In this document: one piece after another, positions 54,295 through 63,150 of the stretch
Layout: every line of letters begins with the position of its first letter
Position numbering within the stretch: the first letter of the stretch is position 1
DNA from: an uncultured Prevotella sp.
GTDB taxonomy: Bacteria; Bacteroidota; Bacteroidia; Bacteroidales; Bacteroidaceae
Assembly (NCBI GenBank): GCA_905236455.1
Contig: CAJOPT010000128.1
Location: 1 to 64,000 of the forward strand
Direction of reading: 5' to 3'
DNA: 64,000 bases
Translations under genes and position numbers: made by a program
The notes under the pieces: model-generated
Databases searched by the model: none
What the model saw: the letters and a program-made list of their open reading frames with translations, nothing else
Told to the model about the DNA's origin: nothing

Positions 54295-54302
54295 TATCTT
54301 TG
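54295..54302 (+). promoter_or_regulatory. -7 element of the M6 protease operon
   Basis: TATCTTTG, 25 bases before the ATG at 54328. No clear -33 element at 19-21 bp. Confidence 0.6.
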
Positions 54303-54327
54303 CAAACAAAAGTAATTAAAAACAAGA

Positions 54328-56436
54328 ATGAGAAAGATATTAGTTTCTTTGACAATGTTATTGATAGCTACTGCTATGCAGGCTATTCCTGCAAAGCGTG
54401 GTATGTGGACAACTATAGTTTTAGAAGATGGTACAAAGGTCAGAGTGGAGTTTCGTGGAGATGAGTACCTTCATTTCTGGCAGGCTGAAGATGGAACCGT
54501 TTATCAGAAAGTCTCAGGTACAGATAAGTATGTGAAAGGAGACTTACCGGCTATGCGAGAGGCTGTAGCAGAAAGGCGCATGGCAGACATGGAGCGCCGG
54601 CTGTCTCGCAGAGCTGTAAGTAAAGGTCCGCAAAAAGCATCATATACAGGAAGCAAGAAAGGATTGATTATCCTTGTACAATTCCAAAATATGCAATTCC
54701 AGTCTGCCCATGATCAGGATTTCTATAACCGTATGGCTAATGAAATAGGTTTTACCCATAGTGAAGGCTATAATGGTAGTGTCCATGACTATTTCTTGGC
54801 ACAGAGTGATGGTGTATTTGACCTTACCTTTGATGTTGCGGGACCTTATACGATGCCAAATAACTATGAATATTATGGCGGTGACACACCTCGGAAAGAT
54901 TACCATGTCTCAGACATGGTGAAAAAAGCCTGTCAGGATGCTGACGCAGATGTCAACTTTGCTGATTATGACTGGGATGGTGATGGCTCAGTTGACCAGG
55001 TATACATATTGTATGCCGGTGACAATCAAGCATATCAAGGTAGCGACGAAAACACTATCTGGCCGCATGAGTCACAATTAGGCAGCTGGGGTAGGATTAG
55101 GTTGGATAATGTCTATATAAATACCTATGCTTGCGGCAGCGAGCTTCAGTTCAGAACATATCCAGGTGGAATAGGTACATTCTGTCATGAGTTCAGCCAT
55201 TGTTTGGGATTGATGGATATGTATGATACCGACTATGAGGAGTCTGGTGGTGAAGGCTATGGCATGGGTTCTTGGTCAGTTATGGCAAGTGGTTGTGACC
55301 TGTCTGTCGGAATGGCTCCATGTGGCTATACCGCATACGAGAAGACCTATTGTGGGTGGATGGAGCCTGTAGAATTGACAGGTGAGGTTTCTGTGACAGG
55401 GATGAAAGCTCTCAGTGAGGGTGGTGAGTCTTATATCATTTATAATCAAGGCAATAGGAATGAGTTCTACATGCTGGAAAACCGCCAGAAGACAGGCTGG
55501 GATAAGTCTATTCCAGGTGCAGGTTTGTTGATTACGCATATTGATTATAACTCTAATACATGGAGGAGTAACCAGATAAACGTGAATCCAAATCATCAGC
55601 GTTTTACGGTGGTTTCTGCAAGTAATCAAACCAGTAATGAAATTACGATGACTTACCCTTATCGCACAAATAACAAACTAACTAATACAACTACACCAGC
55701 GGCGACAACATTTAATAAGAATTCCGATGGACAGTATTTCCTGAGCTATGATATATACGATATCGTCCTATCCGATGGTCTTATATCATTTAATGGTGGA
55801 ACAGAAAAGGAAAAGGAAGACCTTAACGTACCTCCAATAGATCCGACTGATGCGATTTTCTATGAGAGCTTTAATCAGTGTCCAGGTACAGGTGGCAATG
55901 ATTACTTCTGGAGTGGAGCGGCTATTGCAGTAGGTTCTTTCAAACCAGATAATGAGGGATGGATATATGGTAAAAATGCCGCAAAGGGCGGTGATCGTTG
56001 CGCAAGATTTGGAACATCTTCTGTTAAAGGTAATGCTCGTACGCCATCCTTTACAATTCACGGTACCTCTACATTTGCATTCAAAGCAGCTCCATGGGGC
56101 GATGACGGCACAACATTGACATTGTCGGTTGAGGGTGATGGACAATTAGAGAATACATCCTTCGAAATGCATGCCGGTCAATGGACAAACATAGTGACAA
56201 AGCTGACAGGTGAAGGTAATGTCCAAGTGACATTCTGGCCAGAGGGAATGTTGTTCCTTGACGAGGTTATAGTCAAGGCAGACGAGCAGACAGGTATCAA
56301 GAGTATAGACAGCCTCAATAGTGTGCCAGAAGGCTACGTATATAACTTGCAGGGTTGTAAGGTTGCTGACAATATTGACTCTTCTTTGCCTAAGGGTATC
56401 TACATCTTGAATGGTCAGAAGATAGTAATTAAATAG
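54328..56436 (+). CDS. Secreted M6-family metalloprotease with C-terminal sorting tail
   Basis: A zinc endopeptidase of the immune-inhibitor-A type. The signal peptide (about 1-19) is followed by a propeptide-like region (20-105) and the catalytic domain, with KKGLIILVQFQNMQFQ at its start and the extended zinc motif HEFSHCLGLMD (287-297). A beta-sandwich of about 180 residues follows. The end (YNLQGCKVAD, LPKGIYILNGQK) is the same type of tail as in other secreted proteins here. It stands directly before a longer paralogue and is probably co-transcribed with it. Confidence 0.92.
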   Translation: MRKILVSLTMLLIATAMQAIPAKRGMWTTIVLEDGTKVRVEFRGDEYLHFWQAEDGTVYQKVSGTDKYVKGDLPAMREAVAERRMADMERRLSRRAVSKGPQKASYTGSKKGLIILVQFQNMQFQSAHDQDFYNRMANEIGFTHSEGYNGSVHDYFLAQSDGVFDLTFDVAGPYTMPNNYEYYGGDTPRKDYHVSDMVKKACQDADADVNFADYDWDGDGSVDQVYILYAGDNQAYQGSDENTIWPHESQLGSWGRIRLDNVYINTYACGSELQFRTYPGGIGTFCHEFSHCLGLMDMYDTDYEESGGEGYGMGSWSVMASGCDLSVGMAPCGYTAYEKTYCGWMEPVELTGEVSVTGMKALSEGGESYIIYNQGNRNEFYMLENRQKTGWDKSIPGAGLLITHIDYNSNTWRSNQINVNPNHQRFTVVSASNQTSNEITMTYPYRTNNKLTNTTTPAATTFNKNSDGQYFLSYDIYDIVLSDGLISFNGGTEKEKEDLNVPPIDPTDAIFYESFNQCPGTGGNDYFWSGAAIAVGSFKPDNEGWIYGKNAAKGGDRCARFGTSSVKGNARTPSFTIHGTSTFAFKAAPWGDDGTTLTLSVEGDGQLENTSFEMHAGQWTNIVTKLTGEGNVQVTFWPEGMLFLDEVIVKADEQTGIKSIDSLNSVPEGYVYNLQGCKVADNIDSSLPKGIYILNGQKIVIK

Positions 56437-56445
56437 ATTTAACTA

Positions 56446-59301
56446 ATGAAGAAATATGTATTATTAGTCACAGCTCTCGTGATGGGTGTCAGTATGGCTT
56501 TTGCTATTCCAGCCCATCCTAAGAAAGTGACGGTGAAACAGCCAGACGGTACAGCCGTGACTTTGTGGCTGCATGGTGATGAGTATTTGCATTATACTAC
56601 TACAGGTGACGGTTATTCCGTGGTGCAGAATAGTAACGGATATTATGTATATGCCCAGTTGGACAAAGGACAGTTGGTAGAGACAGTCCAAGTGGCGCAT
56701 GACAATGAAGGACGTTCAAATAGTGAGAAAGCTTTTCTTGCAGGTGTTCCCAAGAACCTTAAGCCTGAGATGAAGCCTGCGGTGGCGCAGGAGCGCCAAA
56801 AGGAACTGGCACGACAGGCAAAGGCGCGTGCCATACGTCGCGCAGGTCAGTATGACTATACCAACTTCCGCGGTCTGCTGATTCTCGTACAGTTCAATGA
56901 CAAGTCCTTCTCCCGCAGCGACTATGCCTCTATTGTCAATGATATGGTGAACAAGGAGAACTACACTGGCTATCAAGATACTCGTGGCAGGACGGTTACA
57001 TTCACAGGTAGTGTGCGTGACTATTTCAATGACAGTTCAAACGGAAAGTTCCACCCACAGTTCGACATCATTGGTCCTGTGACGGTGGACTATAGCCAGT
57101 ATGACCCCAAAGGAACAGACTATGCTTGGGATATACTTGCCAGTGCTATTCTGGGAGCGGATCCTTTAGTTGACTTCAGCCAGTATGACCGTGACAATGA
57201 TGGTTATGTTGACTTAGTGTATTTCATTGTTGCCGGAAACGGCGCAAACTATAGCGGTAATAATTCCGATCTTTTCTGGCCTCACCGTTCCGGTTTTTAC
57301 GGATATGTGAGTGCCGATGGTGTGAGACTTGGCGACTATGCCAGCTCCGTAGAGCTTCAGGGGTATACGCAGTACCCGTCTACTGTGTCACTCGATGGTA
57401 TAGGTACTATCTGCCATGAGTTCAGCCATGTGCTGGGATTGCCTGATTTCTATGATACCGACTATGAGAGCGGCGGCGGCGAGAGTGCGCATCCTTCCGA
57501 GTGGTCATTAATGGCAGGAGGTAGCTATCTGAACAATAGTAAGACTCCTTGCTCCTATTCTCTTTATGAGAAATATTCTGTAGGTTTCATCGGTGACGAG
57601 GACGTCCAGAAAATAGACGCTACTGGTAGCTATACCCTTCAGAGTATTAGCAGCTCGCATAAAGGATTACGTCTTGACACTCCACAAAATAAAGAGTATT
57701 TCATGTTGGAGAACCGGCAGAATACCAAATGGGATGAATATCTGCCAGGTCATGGCATGTTAGTGTTCAGAGTAGACGAGACCAGTTCCAGCGTATGGAA
57801 CAATAATAAGGTGAATGCTAATCCTTCGCATAACTATTATGAAATGGTACGTGCGGGTGGAGTCACAACTTCTTCGGCAAGAGCTTCCGATCCTTTCCCT
57901 GGCTCGGCAAGGGTTACATCGTTAGACAATACAACATCACCAGCTAACTTACTTAGCTGGGCAGGCAAGAAGAATAACTTCGGGCTGAATAACATAAGGG
58001 AACAGAATGGTGTCATTTATTTCGATGTGCTGAACGCAGATATTCTGAATGGTGTCAATCTGCCTCAAGAGATGGAAGTTCCACTGGGATTGAAGAAAAC
58101 CATGCCGGTCGAGATAATCCCTGATTATGCTCCTCATAGCCTGACATGGGAGTCTTCCGATCCTTCTGTCGCTACAGTAGACCAGGATGGTAAGATTAAT
58201 GCTCTTTCAGTTGGCAGTACTATAATTACTGTAACAGATGTCAGTGGATTGTCGGCACAATGTCAGCTGACAATCTTCCAGCCTGTCGTTGCTGATAACA
58301 TTGCGGAATTTAAGCAATTAGACCAATATGACGAGGCAATGCTGAACCTTCAAGATGCCCAAGTCTTGTATGTAGGGAAAAAAGATGGTGTGGAGGATGC
58401 GTATGTGCGTGATGCTACCGGCAGTATTGTTTTCCGTGATCTGGGGTTAAGTCTGGAGCGAAACAATGTCCTTAACGGATCGATTTACGCCAAACGTAGC
58501 GTTGACAACAGAATGCCACTTCTCATATCCATTGATGAGTTGACAACGGATGAGAATCTGACAGTCACTGTCGGTGAGGATGCACAGCCAAGACCTGTTC
58601 AGTTGTCTGCTCTGACCGATGATGACCTTGCTGATCTGGTTACTCTTCAGACTGTAGAACTTGTCATAGAGAAAGAAGGCAGGAATAGTTATGCTATGGC
58701 TAAGGAAGGTGATGTGAAAGTCTTCATAAATAATAGATTCTCTATTTCAGGCTTGACTATTCCAGATGGTTATGAAACGAAGCGGTTCGACATAGCAGGT
58801 ATCTATGCTACACGTATGTTTGAGTTGGCTGGTACCGCTTATGATGACATCTATCCTATTAAGCCTATGGAGGAGTCTGAAATCATAGAGCCGGTGCTTT
58901 GTACCTATAATTATCAGATAGGTGAGGGGGGCAGTGTGATTTATGATAACACGGAGCTCCGTCTTGACGGACAGTTTTTTGTGAATGAGGGCGAGTCGTT
59001 TGCCCTGAGCGTATTGCCGGATGTAGACTATGAGCTTTCTTCAGTATTGCTTGATGCGACTGATGTTACGGATATGTTTGTTGATGGAGGTGTGGTGACT
59101 GTCACATCGGAAGAAGGTGAGCATACACTGTCCGTGACTTTCAAATCAGTAGAGACTGGTATTACCGCTGTTTCCGGCATAGATGATAACAATATAGAAG
59201 TCTATAATATAGACGGTAGCCGTATAGCAACGGCAACAAAGCCAGGTATATATTTGGTGAAGAAAGGAAATCGTATAGTTAAGAAACTTATAGTTAAGTA
59301 G
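56446..59301 (+). CDS. Secreted M6-family metalloprotease with Big2 domain and sorting tail
   Basis: A 951-residue paralogue of the preceding protein. The signal peptide (1-20) and propeptide-like region (IPAHPKKVTVKQPDGTAVTL) lead to the catalytic domain with HEFSHVLGLPD (324-334). After it come a bacterial Ig-like (Big2) domain (about 545-615: SLTWESSDPSVATVDQDGKI), an OB-like segment and further beta modules. The tail reads YNIDGSRIATATKPGIYLVK. It starts nine bases after the first protease gene stops. The added modules suggest substrate or cell-wall binding. Confidence 0.92.
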   Translation: MKKYVLLVTALVMGVSMAFAIPAHPKKVTVKQPDGTAVTLWLHGDEYLHYTTTGDGYSVVQNSNGYYVYAQLDKGQLVETVQVAHDNEGRSNSEKAFLAGVPKNLKPEMKPAVAQERQKELARQAKARAIRRAGQYDYTNFRGLLILVQFNDKSFSRSDYASIVNDMVNKENYTGYQDTRGRTVTFTGSVRDYFNDSSNGKFHPQFDIIGPVTVDYSQYDPKGTDYAWDILASAILGADPLVDFSQYDRDNDGYVDLVYFIVAGNGANYSGNNSDLFWPHRSGFYGYVSADGVRLGDYASSVELQGYTQYPSTVSLDGIGTICHEFSHVLGLPDFYDTDYESGGGESAHPSEWSLMAGGSYLNNSKTPCSYSLYEKYSVGFIGDEDVQKIDATGSYTLQSISSSHKGLRLDTPQNKEYFMLENRQNTKWDEYLPGHGMLVFRVDETSSSVWNNNKVNANPSHNYYEMVRAGGVTTSSARASDPFPGSARVTSLDNTTSPANLLSWAGKKNNFGLNNIREQNGVIYFDVLNADILNGVNLPQEMEVPLGLKKTMPVEIIPDYAPHSLTWESSDPSVATVDQDGKINALSVGSTIITVTDVSGLSAQCQLTIFQPVVADNIAEFKQLDQYDEAMLNLQDAQVLYVGKKDGVEDAYVRDATGSIVFRDLGLSLERNNVLNGSIYAKRSVDNRMPLLISIDELTTDENLTVTVGEDAQPRPVQLSALTDDDLADLVTLQTVELVIEKEGRNSYAMAKEGDVKVFINNRFSISGLTIPDGYETKRFDIAGIYATRMFELAGTAYDDIYPIKPMEESEIIEPVLCTYNYQIGEGGSVIYDNTELRLDGQFFVNEGESFALSVLPDVDYELSSVLLDATDVTDMFVDGGVVTVTSEEGEHTLSVTFKSVETGITAVSGIDDNNIEVYNIDGSRIATATKPGIYLVKKGNRIVKKLIVK

Positions 59302-59320
59302 TATAAAGGAAGAATCCCAA

Positions 59321-59776
59321 TCATCTTCTTTCCTTGAAGAATTCTTGAATAAGTTGCCGGCACTCCTCTTCCAGCACACCGGCGTTAACAGTAGCCTTAG
59401 GATGAAAAGCTTTGGGAGCATAGTCATGATAACCGCGTTTGTCATCGGGTGTGCCGTAGACTATACGTGACAGTTGAGCCCATCCTATGGCACCGGCACA
59501 CATCACACATGGCTCGACAGTAACATAAAGGGTGCAGTCTTTCAGATATTTGCCGCCAAGAGCATTAGCGGCAGCTGTGATTGCCTGCATCTCAGCATGT
59601 GCGGTAACGTCATTTAGTGTTTCTGTAAGGTTATGCGCCCGAGAGATAATCCTGTCTTTGCATACAATAACTGCTCCTACGGGAATCTCTCCTTTTTTGT
59701 AAGCTTGTTCTGCCTCAGCGAGTGCCTTTCGCATAAACAACTCGTCTTTTTTTACCTGTTCATCTGTATGTGTCAT
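59321..59776 (-). CDS. tadA: tRNA-specific adenosine deaminase
   Basis: Deaminates A34 to inosine in tRNA-Arg. The zinc and catalytic residues are H60 and E62 in TAHAEMQAI, and C90 and C93 in EPCVMCAGAI. The length, 151 residues, is normal. Its -7 box (TAACTTTG on the minus strand) ends only four bases before the ATG, so the mRNA is probably leaderless. It may be the sole gene of its transcript. Confidence 0.93.
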   Translation of the reverse strand: MTHTDEQVKKDELFMRKALAEAEQAYKKGEIPVGAVIVCKDRIISRAHNLTETLNDVTAHAEMQAITAAANALGGKYLKDCTLYVTVEPCVMCAGAIGWAQLSRIVYGTPDDKRGYHDYAPKAFHPKATVNAGVLEEECRQLIQEFFKERR

Positions 59777-59780
59777 GGTA

Positions 59781-59788
59781 CAAAGTTA
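59781..59788 (-). promoter_or_regulatory. -7 element of tadA abutting the start codon
   Basis: On the minus strand TAACTTTG, then TACC and the ATG at 59776. No good -33 match. Confidence 0.6.
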
Positions 59789-59831
59789 CAAAATAATCCT
59801 TCATTTGCATGAATAATTCACGTTTATTTTT

Positions 59832-59839
59832 TATCTTTG
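59832..59839 (+). promoter_or_regulatory. -7 element of birA
   Basis: TATCTTTG, 14 bases before the preferred ATG at 59854. It lies inside the ORF extension from the upstream ATG at 59809, which argues against that start. Confidence 0.6.
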
Positions 59840-59853
59840 CAAAAGATATAAGC

Positions 59854-60660
59854 ATGGATTGGCACATTATACATATAGATGAGACAGATTCCACTAATCG
59901 CTGGCTCAAGGAAAACAAACCTGAAGGAAGCGGTGACGGACTGGTGGCTGTATGGGCTGACTATCAGACAGCAGGGCGAGGCTGTGGCAGTAATATGTGG
60001 GAAAGTGAGAGGGATAAGAACCTCCTGTTTTCCATAAAATGGTGTCCCGAGGATTTTCCTGCCATCAGTCAGTTCCAGATTTCCCAAGCAGTCTCACTGG
60101 CAATCACAGATGTGCTTGTGAGATATATTGATGCGGTAGAGATAAAATGGCCTAATGACATTTATTATCAAGATAAGAAACTGGGTGGTATCTTAATAGA
60201 GAATGTACTGCATGGTGATAAGATAAAGGAAAGCATTATAGGCATTGGACTTAATGTCAACCAGCAACATTTCCATAGTGACGCACCAAATCCAGTGTCT
60301 CTTTATCAAATCTTGGGGGATGAGCTTGACAGTGAACGGCTCCTTCATGATATCCTGTCAGCGATAGAGAATGAGTTTCAAAATCTCCCTTATGCAGACT
60401 CCCGCCAGTTGAAGCTGCGCTATATGGACAGACTGTATTGGAAGACAGGACTGCACTGGTTCAGGGATACAGTCACGGGAGAGGAGATAAATGCCGTGAT
60501 TGCAGATGTCAGAGATGACGGCAAGTTGGTGATAGAACATGAGACATATAATGGTATAATAAAATGTGATTATCGTTTCAAAGAGATAGAGTTTCTTATC
60601 AATGGAAGCATTGAAGAGGAAATGCTGAGAGCAATGATATTAAAAGCAAGAGAAAAGTAA
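59854..60660 (+). CDS. birA: Biotin-[acetyl-CoA carboxylase] ligase
   Basis: Attaches biotin to carboxylase carrier proteins through biotinyl-AMP. Landmarks are DSTNRWLKE near the N-terminus, TAGRGCGSNMWESE (biotinyl-AMP loop) and KWPNDIYYQDKKLGGILIE. There is no N-terminal DNA-binding domain, so it is the monofunctional form. I start at 59854 (MDWHIIHIDETDS) because the -7 box lies downstream of the other in-frame ATG at 59809. pyrH follows 12 bases after the stop. Confidence 0.93.
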   Translation: MDWHIIHIDETDSTNRWLKENKPEGSGDGLVAVWADYQTAGRGCGSNMWESERDKNLLFSIKWCPEDFPAISQFQISQAVSLAITDVLVRYIDAVEIKWPNDIYYQDKKLGGILIENVLHGDKIKESIIGIGLNVNQQHFHSDAPNPVSLYQILGDELDSERLLHDILSAIENEFQNLPYADSRQLKLRYMDRLYWKTGLHWFRDTVTGEEINAVIADVRDDGKLVIEHETYNGIIKCDYRFKEIEFLINGSIEEEMLRAMILKAREK

Positions 60661-60672
60661 AACTATTATATT

Positions 60673-61383
60673 ATGGCAAGATTTAAGAGAATACTTTTAA
60701 AACTCAGCGGTGAGAGCCTGATGGGTAAACAGGGATTCGGAATTGACCCTGAGCGATTGAGCGACTATGCACAGCAGATAAAGGAAGTTCATGAGATGGG
60801 AGTACAGATTGGTATTGTCATTGGTGGTGGTAATATCTTCCGCGGACTGAGCGGCTCACAAAAGGGATTCGACCGTGTGAAAGGCGATCAGATGGGAATG
60901 TGTGCAACAGTTATTAACTCACTGGCATTGAGCTCTGCCCTCGGAGCTATCGGCGTGAGGAACAAGGTGCTGACAGCTATCCGCATGGAGCCAATCGGAG
61001 AGTTTTATACTAAATGGCGTGCGATAGAGGCAATGGAGAGCGGGTATGTATGTATCTTCTCGGCAGGTACGGGAAGTCCTTATTTCACTACAGATACCGG
61101 TTCCTCGCTCCGTGGAATAGAGATAGAGGCAGATGTGATGCTGAAAGGTACTCGTGTGGATGGTATCTATACAGCTGATCCTGAGAAAGATCCTACAGCA
61201 ACTAAGTTTAAGGACATAACCTATGATGAGATATACACCCGTGGACTAAAGGTGATGGATTTGACAGCCACCACGATGTGTAAGGAGAATAATCTTCCGA
61301 TTTATGTTTTCAATATGGATATAGTGGGAAATCTGAAACGTGTTATGGACGGAGAGGAGATTGGTACTTTAGTACATAATTAA
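60673..61383 (+). CDS. pyrH: UMP kinase
   Basis: Phosphorylates UMP to UDP. An amino-acid-kinase-fold protein of 236 residues beginning FKRILLKLSGESLMGKQGFG, with IVIGGGNIFRG, RAIEAMESGYVCIFSAGTG, MLKGTRVDGIYTADPEKDP and YVFNMDIVGNLKRV. Probably co-transcribed with birA. Convergent with the DUF4834 gene, with five bases between the stops. Confidence 0.96.
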   Translation: MARFKRILLKLSGESLMGKQGFGIDPERLSDYAQQIKEVHEMGVQIGIVIGGGNIFRGLSGSQKGFDRVKGDQMGMCATVINSLALSSALGAIGVRNKVLTAIRMEPIGEFYTKWRAIEAMESGYVCIFSAGTGSPYFTTDTGSSLRGIEIEADVMLKGTRVDGIYTADPEKDPTATKFKDITYDEIYTRGLKVMDLTATTMCKENNLPIYVFNMDIVGNLKRVMDGEEIGTLVHN

Positions 61384-61388
61384 TCCAA

Positions 61389-61625
61389 CTATTCCTCATA
61401 GTCGATATATTCCCCCTCATCGTCGGGAATAATCTTCTTTTGAGAATCCTCAGGTGAGCGGCGGTCAATGATGACATTGCCGTTCACTTTTGTTTGCTGG
61501 TGATCCTGATGCTGCTGGAATCGTCTCGTGGAATTCTTTATCTGCTTAAAGAAAGTGTAGGCAATGATTATTGCCATAATGAATCCCGCAATGAATATGA
61601 ATAGTATGAATTTAAGCAGAAACAT
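61389..61625 (-). CDS. DUF4834 family small membrane protein
   Basis: A 78-residue protein with one N-terminal transmembrane segment (FLLKFILFIFIAGFIMAIII) and a polar, acidic tail ending DDEGEYIDYEE. It matches the small Bacteroidetes DUF4834 family by layout and by its position after pssA, which it overlaps by 14 bases. Function unknown; a link to phospholipid synthesis is only positional. Confidence 0.8.
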   Translation of the reverse strand: MFLLKFILFIFIAGFIMAIIIAYTFFKQIKNSTRRFQQHQDHQQTKVNGNVIIDRRSPEDSQKKIIPDDEGEYIDYEE

Positions 61626-62325
61626 TGTCCGATACCTTTTTATTATTTATTATAGAAAGAAAGACATACCAGGCGATGATGACAGCAATGCCGCTAATGC
61701 CAAAGATGACAAGTAGTGGAATACATGTGATGAGGAAGATATATTTTACCTCATTGCCTTTCCAGCCCCATTGCTTGAATTTCAAGGCGAACATTGGAAT
61801 CTCACTAATCAACAGCCAACAGCTCATGCATAAGATTCCTATCAAGACAATAGACATCCATGGTGACATTTCAAACAATGTGCTACCTCCGACAATCAGA
61901 GACCCCCAGAACAACGCATTGGCTGGGGTAGGCAACCCTATGAACGAAGTCGTCTGTCGCTCATCGAGATTGAATTTCGCAAGACGTAGTGCGGAGAATG
62001 CTGCCATTACAAATGCGAAGAATGGTATTATTCCACGTAGTCCCTCAAGAAAATATGGATAATCCATCACTGTCAACTGGGTGAATACTATGGTGGAAGG
62101 CGCAACGCCAAAGGTGACATCATCAGCTAATGAGTCAAGTTCTTTTCCTATTGGTGAGCTTACCCCTAACAAGCGTGCACTCATGCCGTCGAAGAAGTCG
62201 AATACGGCACCTATGACAATCCATAACAATGCCATCTTCGGATTCTGGAAGAAGGCAAAGTAAGTAGCTATGCAACCTGAAATGAGATTACAGCATGTAA
62301 TAGTGTTTGGAATGTGTTTCTTCAT
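61612..62325 (-). CDS. pssA: CDP-diacylglycerol-serine O-phosphatidyltransferase
   Basis: Makes phosphatidylserine in the inner membrane. The CDP-alcohol phosphotransferase motif is present as DGMSAR, then GKELDSLADD, with all the expected Asp and Gly residues. The length is 237 residues, with about eight hydrophobic segments. psd lies directly upstream in the same operon, so the pair produces phosphatidylethanolamine. Confidence 0.94.
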   Translation of the reverse strand: MKKHIPNTITCCNLISGCIATYFAFFQNPKMALLWIVIGAVFDFFDGMSARLLGVSSPIGKELDSLADDVTFGVAPSTIVFTQLTVMDYPYFLEGLRGIIPFFAFVMAAFSALRLAKFNLDERQTTSFIGLPTPANALFWGSLIVGGSTLFEMSPWMSIVLIGILCMSCWLLISEIPMFALKFKQWGWKGNEVKYIFLITCIPLLVIFGISGIAVIIAWYVFLSIINNKKVSDNVSA

Positions 62326-62348
62326 TTATGTTCTATGTATGCTTTAGG

Positions 62349-63041
62349 CTATCGCAGCTTGGCTATAATGGTCTGGTCGCCTGTAGTCGACTGTCCCATC
62401 TTCACACATACTTCCGACCCTACAGGTAGGTAAACGTCTACACGCGAGCCGAGCTTAATGAAACCAAGATGCTCGTCAATATAACAATCCTCACCTTCCT
62501 TGGCGTAAGTGACGATTCTGCGAGCTACTGCTCCGGCTATCTGTCGGCACAATATATCAACACCGTCAGGTGTGGTAATCATAATGTCTGCATGTTCATT
62601 CTCTTCGCTCGCCTTTGGCAGCCAAGCTTTATGGTAGTTGCCGTTATGATGGCTGACAAGTTTCACCTGTCCGTCAACAGGAAACCAGTTGGCATGTACG
62701 TTCCAAAGGCTCATGAAAATGCTTATCATTAACCGCCGGTCATGGAAATATTCATTTTCCTCAACCTCTTCTATCACAACAATACGCCCGTCAGCAGGTG
62801 CTACGACAATATTGTCGGTGTCTTCAGATGGGAAATATCTTATAGGACAACGATAGAAATTTGTCACAATAGCATATATGGTGCCAAAGACAACCATGAA
62901 AATCCAGAATGGAATCTTTGTCTCAAAGGCATACCATAATATCAATGCTATGACAACAAGACAGATACCTCCATATAGCAGAGTGTCGGTACCTTCTCTG
63001 TGTATCCTTATTTTCTTGAGTTTCTTAATTCTTTTACCCAT
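62349..63041 (-). CDS. psd: Phosphatidylserine decarboxylase proenzyme
   Basis: Decarboxylates phosphatidylserine to phosphatidylethanolamine. [11 protein letters not shown] is a family block, and [16 protein letters not shown] contains the Gly-Ser pair at which the proenzyme cleaves itself to form the pyruvoyl group. The 230-residue short form with N-terminal membrane segments ([18 protein letters not shown]) is usual in Bacteroidetes. I start at ATG 63041; an in-frame TTG at 63050 is rejected. Confidence 0.93.
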   Translation of the reverse strand: MGKRIKKLKKIRIHREGTDTLLYGGICLVVIALILWYAFETKIPFWIFMVVFGTIYAIVTNFYRCPIRYFPSEDTDNIVVAPADGRIVVIEEVEENEYFHDRRLMISIFMSLWNVHANWFPVDGQVKLVSHHNGNYHKAWLPKASEENEHADIMITTPDGVDILCRQIAGAVARRIVTYAKEGEDCYIDEHLGFIKLGSRVDVYLPVGSEVCVKMGQSTTGDQTIIAKLR

Positions 63042-63064
63042 GATAAGCAAATGGAATATTTCTG

Positions 63065-63095
63065 CAAAGGTAATTCTTTTTTACCATTTTACAAA
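63065..63095 (-). promoter_or_regulatory. Promoter of psd-pssA
   Basis: On the minus strand TTTG (63092-63095), 19 bp, TACCTTTG (63065-63072), 23 bases before the psd ATG. Confidence 0.82.
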
Positions 63096-63112
63096 ATTTT
63101 TGCGCTCATTCT

Positions 63113-63143
63113 TTTGCAATATCGGTATTATACATTAACTTTG
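63113..63143 (+). promoter_or_regulatory. Promoter of dnaE
   Basis: TTTG (63113-63116), 19 bp, TAACTTTG (63136-63143). The ATG at 63151 follows after seven bases, so the mRNA should have almost no leader. Confidence 0.85.
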
Positions 63144-63150
63144 CAGTATT

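Noticed and set aside
59809..59853. Upstream ATG for birA
   Set aside because: The -7 promoter element is inside this extension and the extra residues do not fit the BirA family.
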